NCBI GenBank assembly: GCA_013076295.1
Contig: RQOL01000463.1
Span: 1-64,000, forward strand
DNA from: Sanderia malayensis
Lineage: Eukaryota > Cnidaria > Scyphozoa > Semaeostomeae > Pelagiidae
Length of the DNA: 64,000 nucleotides
Reading direction: 5' to 3'
Shown here: positions 60,211 to 64,000 of the stretch, piece after piece
Layout: each line of letters opens with the position of its first letter
Position numbering within the stretch: position 1 is the first letter of the stretch
Notes under the pieces: generated by a model
Databases searched by the model: none
What the model saw: the letters and a program-made list of their open reading frames with translations, nothing else
What the model was told of the DNA's origin: nothing
Made by a program: the position numbers and the translations under genes

Positions 60211-63202
60211 TTACTCGTTACTATTGTGCTCAAAGAATAGCAAATCCTGGAATAAATGAAAACAGGAGTTAGAACATAAAGCATAAGCTGTGTGCGTTAT
60301 GTAACATTTTCAGTTGGTATAATGTGTTGCAGAGTTTTTCAGTGAAATGTGTTTTTTCTTTGTGCTTCAATAAGTTAAATATCAGTTATTTCTAAAATAT
60401 TCTTTGGCTGCATATCAGGGCAAGCAGGCTACGATATGTAAGTACAGTTTTGTTTGTTTTTACCTATCTTTTTCGTTTCGTGTTTTCCCGTTTTTTAGGG
60501 CAGGTATCGTGTCAAGTTTCTTATATTTACACTTTGCTTTTAGTTGTCGTGGCTCTTTCGTATTTTGCATTTCGTTTATATTCTAAATTCGATTATCTTT
60601 ACTTTTTCGTAATATTTACCCTCCATTCTATTCATATGTTACATAACCTAATATAATAGACTTTCAAACAGACTCTAGGCACATTTAATAGCCTTCTGCT
60701 TATTTTTATTATTAATTATATTTCAGTTCACGTTGTTGGATTATTATTGGCATTTATTATCGTTAACCCTCACTCACAATTGATTTTCTTCGTAAGGTAA
60801 GTTATATAAAAAGGAAGATAAAAAGAAAGGTAAGTATGATAATTAATAATCCTTGAGAAAATAAGTTCACAAGTATTTTCGCAGGGAAGTATATACATAT
60901 AATTATGCAAAAAGTATATAAATTGTTCAATGAGGAAATAGGAGCAAAGGTGGAGAGAAAAAATGGTTCTTGAATGGGTAGAAAATCAGTTACTTCATGA
61001 GTTACAGTAGTTTTTACAGCTGTTACTTACAATGGAGAAGCAAGCTCCCAGCAAGCATGCCCTGAGGCGTACATCAAGGTTGGGAGGGACTAAAAAGAAA
61101 ATAAATTACAAATATCACTTATTGTGGCATGAGAAAAAATGAAGGAAATTATGCAAACAATGTCACAGTTGATTTAGAAATTCAAGAAGTCAGAAATTCA
61201 AGAATTCTTACACTGAATGCGGAAGTTGTCCACATCTGTACAGCATTCCTTGGCAAGCCCAGTCCATCTTTTAGCAATGACACCACACTCTGTAGTTTCA
61301 CCAACAGAGTAAATCTACAAGAATAAATCAGAGATCTTTTGCTCACATCTAAATAATGAACAAGCATCCCCGTCTAAAATTTCCCCAAAATAGTCATCTC
61401 TTTATAAAATTAACTTTGATAAAAGATAAATCTTTCTGCAATGGAACAAAAAACCTTTCACTAAGATGTCTGTCATATGAAGGCTTCACTGCAGTTTGAT
61501 TGTCAGTTTGATGCGAGAGAAAAGCAGAAATGAGTTACCTTGAATGGTACTTCATTGCAACTGCAGTGACAGCAAGGACCTTTGATGTTAAAAATCACTT
61601 GACCATTATGATCAAGCACATCAAATCGTGGAAGACACCAACCAAATCTGTGAGAAACAAGTAATAGACAGTAAGAACCAGTAAAAAAAATGTTTTAAAC
61701 AATAACAAAACATAAAAGAATTGTAAAAATTCCATTAAGCACAGGGTATTCGATTTTTGAAGTTTCAAAAGGGGGACATATTAGAGAGGAGAGTTTAACA
61801 GAGGGGAGGGCAAAATAATGGGATCAATGGACCCTTGATGGTAACATGAAATAACTGACACTGCTTACGTTTGCTTGACAGTTCCAAGCAATCTTCCATC
61901 TGATGAGGTTATGGTGAATTCATCCAAACAAGGTGGCAACATCATACCAGCACATCGAAATGGACGAGACATGTGCAGTACTTCTTTTCCCGTAAAATCG
62001 TAAACACCCATCTGCAATGGTCTGCCAGTACCACACCAATAGCGTGTACAGAAGCCTGAGTCTGTGGTATAATACTGATAATGAAGTGAAATACTTTAAA
62101 GATATCTAAAGTATTTTGTAATAATGATTTTTAATCTAAACCTGTTACCTTCACTAGCATAGTACAGTTGCTGTCCTGACATTGGATCAAGGATATTGTA
62201 TCTCTGGTTAAATTCACATCCAAAACATACTATAAAAAAAGACTAATTTTGAGAAAAATTGCCTCAAAGAGGTAGTAAGGAGGCAACACACAAGGAGCAT
62301 AGCTTTGAAATCATTGCTAGTTCCCTGAAAGGTATTTCATACTGGAAGAATTTATTGTACTGACTTTCCATCCAGTTAATTCTTTGATTGATGAAAATCT
62401 GATCCATTGTTGCCAAGTGCTCCAACCCTGGAAGGCAGTTGACTGGCACCCTATCTATGGGTGGTGGAGGCAACCATCCTTCCGGAATTGGAATAACTGT
62501 TTGACCACCTGGAAATTAACAACATTGCTACAAGATAGATTTGGAAATTCTGATTCTGAATGTTGAATAAAACAATTTTTTATCAACATTCCAAGGCTTT
62601 TCATTGCCACACCCCCTTTCGATGACTTTGTTGTCAAATTTTATTAACTGCAACGTGGCAGTGTTTGTTATCGTCGGAGCGACTAATCGGACAGTTGCTT
62701 CCGTAATTATTAAATTTATAAATATTATATAAATTCACATTTCAGCTCGTAATATTGGTACAATTTCTTGTCGATAAATAAACTGATCGTGATTTAATTT
62801 GTTCTAAAGCAAGCCACAAATCGGGCTGCAAACAAATTCGCGCGCTGGTTGTTATTGTGCTGCAAACATTAACTTAAAATCGTGCCGAAATGCATGGAAG
62901 TTTGGAGTTTGAGTTTGAAATCTGGAAAAACTATATCCAGCACGATGCAAAATTGTGTTTGCCTATTTACTCACATAATGCTTAACTGCTAATAAGTATC
63001 AGATTTCATCAACGGAGCTTAAAGCCAGATGAGAGTGGGCGGCCGACATTTTTGTAAATAAATAAAGACCAGTGGATCAAGCAAAGCAAGCAGATGTGAT
63101 TCGGGTCTTTAAAGTAAAGACACCAATCAAAGTAAATATTAAAATACCTTTTCCTCCAGCGTCTGGCTGGATAGTCACTGTAACGGGATCAAATTTCGAC
63201 AT
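60211..63202 (-). CDS. Phospholipid scramblase, complete, 8 exons
   Basis: Exons 5' to 3': 63202-63148, 62508-62365, 62229-62149, 62061-61869, 61647-61539, 61314-61212, 61089-61031, 60246-60211; 780 nt, 259 residues, phases consistent. PLSCR proteins are palmitoylated, Ca2+-responsive membrane proteins linked to bidirectional phospholipid movement and signalling. Visible marks: a short Pro-containing N-terminus (WLPPPPIDR), LPGLEHLATMDQIFINQ, GQQLYYASE, RPFRCAGMM, a Cys cluster CCHCSC matching the palmitoylated cysteine-rich segment, KRWTGLAKE, the EF-hand-like DVDNFRIQF, and a C-terminal hydrophobic helix CLLGACFSIDLLFFE. The last exon is only 36 bp and was placed by the conserved D-x-x-FFE end. 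Vertebrate PLSCR1 is about 318 residues with a longer Pro-rich head; this one is short-headed. Confidence 0.93.
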
Positions 63203-64000
63203 CTTTCAATTGGTTTCTCTGATATCTTCTTCACTTCAACTCGACTTTAGCTAATGCTGAAAGGACAAGGAAGGAAATTGTGCTTCAGGGATTATGCAGA
63301 TTTGTTTTGTCTTGACTGGATTCGCCTTTGTCTCTTTCTATTTGCAACTTCACCCAATCAACATCGGGGGGATTTGTATACGTGGGGTGTGCGCATCTTT
63401 AAAAAACAAAAGCAGAAATAGAACATCAACAAATCGTTTTGCACCAACTAACATTACATTTGTTTGTCCATGTGGACTTGCACTTTAAATTTCTTAACAA
63501 AATATTGAAATATATTGACCTCGCGGTTACCGAGTTACTTATCACCTTGTTTGTTTGAAGTTCATCTATGAGCTGGAAGCTACAGAATTGATTTAGCCAC
63601 TGAATTGAGAAATCACATATGTGAAATTAAAATATCTTTGCAGTTAGAAGGTGTGAGAAATTGAGAAGAAATAGCCAAAGCCACATCTTTCCGAAAGCTT
63701 TATCCTCCAGGGAGTCTGGCCCCATGGGGGTGTTCCTGCAAACATTTGCCCAACAACACACACACAAGTTGCAGTTTGAATTTACTTGCGGAAAGCAGCC
63801 AAAGAATGCTCTCAATTTTGATGAAAAAAACAAAGTTTTTTCATTTGATAAAAACATTGACAATGTCAGATGAATAAATGAATGAATGAATGAATGAAGA
63901 TGAATTTTAAAAAATAAGATTACTTGCAATAGTGTTAAGTATTGGTATATACATATGTAATGTATTCGGGTTCCGCAGAACAGAGACAAAGAGATAGATA
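63203..64000. other. Upstream flank of the scramblase gene
   Basis: The scramblase promoter must lie here; no clear motif. No supported gene. Repeat family C occupies 63598-63906. Confidence 0.5.
63598..63906. repeat. Dispersed repeat family C, copy 2
   Basis: Same sequence and orientation as 54520-54808 with a few small insertions (tcc, acac). The sequence that follows (aagattacttgcaatagtgt) resembles the sequence at 59480-59520 (aagattacttgccataatgt), so a longer ancestral unit is possible. Confidence 0.8.

Overview
This window is animal nuclear DNA. Its genes are split into many short exons with GT-AG introns, the exons hold conserved metazoan proteins, and A+T-rich introns and intergenic DNA are full of minisatellites and short inverted-repeat transposons. 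A secreted protein with three ShK domains, together with the intron-rich conserved genes, fits a cnidarian best, but no ribosomal or mitochondrial marker is present, so that placement is inference. All exon structures below were built by hand from splice sites, reading-frame continuity and remembered family features.

Layout. At 127-3175 (+) lies the 3' part of a TMCO3-like cation/proton antiporter. At 4004-5655 (+) is a complete RHBDD1/RHBDL4-type rhomboid protease. At 6858-16083 (-) is a 13-exon gene for a 708-residue protein with an N-terminal hydrophobic segment and three tandem F-box-associated (FBA) domains but no F-box; one of its introns carries a 33 x 70-bp minisatellite. From 16.1 to 20.7 kb there is no gene, only nested DNA elements, including a palindrome of about 2.2 kb. 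At 20733-49349 (-) is a complete 64-exon gene for the catalytic subunit of DNA polymerase epsilon (2272 residues, every exon phase consistent). Its start codon lies 305 bases from that of a divergent 106-residue gene at 49655-49975 (+) that resembles the N-terminus of FLASH/CASP8AP2, a histone pre-mRNA processing factor. A palindromic E2F-type site lies between them.

The right part holds a two-exon two-pore-domain K+ channel (51193-52731, +), the three-ShK secreted protein (53051-54351, -), a stretch of about 5.9 kb of repeats with a TTAA-flanked transposon inside a 61-bp satellite, and a complete eight-exon phospholipid scramblase (60211-63202, -).

The genes do not form one pathway. The one pair with a functional link is POLE and the FLASH-like gene: leading-strand DNA synthesis and histone mRNA maturation are both S-phase tasks, and the shared promoter suggests co-regulation. 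The FBA protein is the most unusual gene: FBA domains are normally single and sit in cytosolic ubiquitin-ligase adaptors that bind N-glycans, whereas here three are strung together behind a probable signal anchor or signal peptide.
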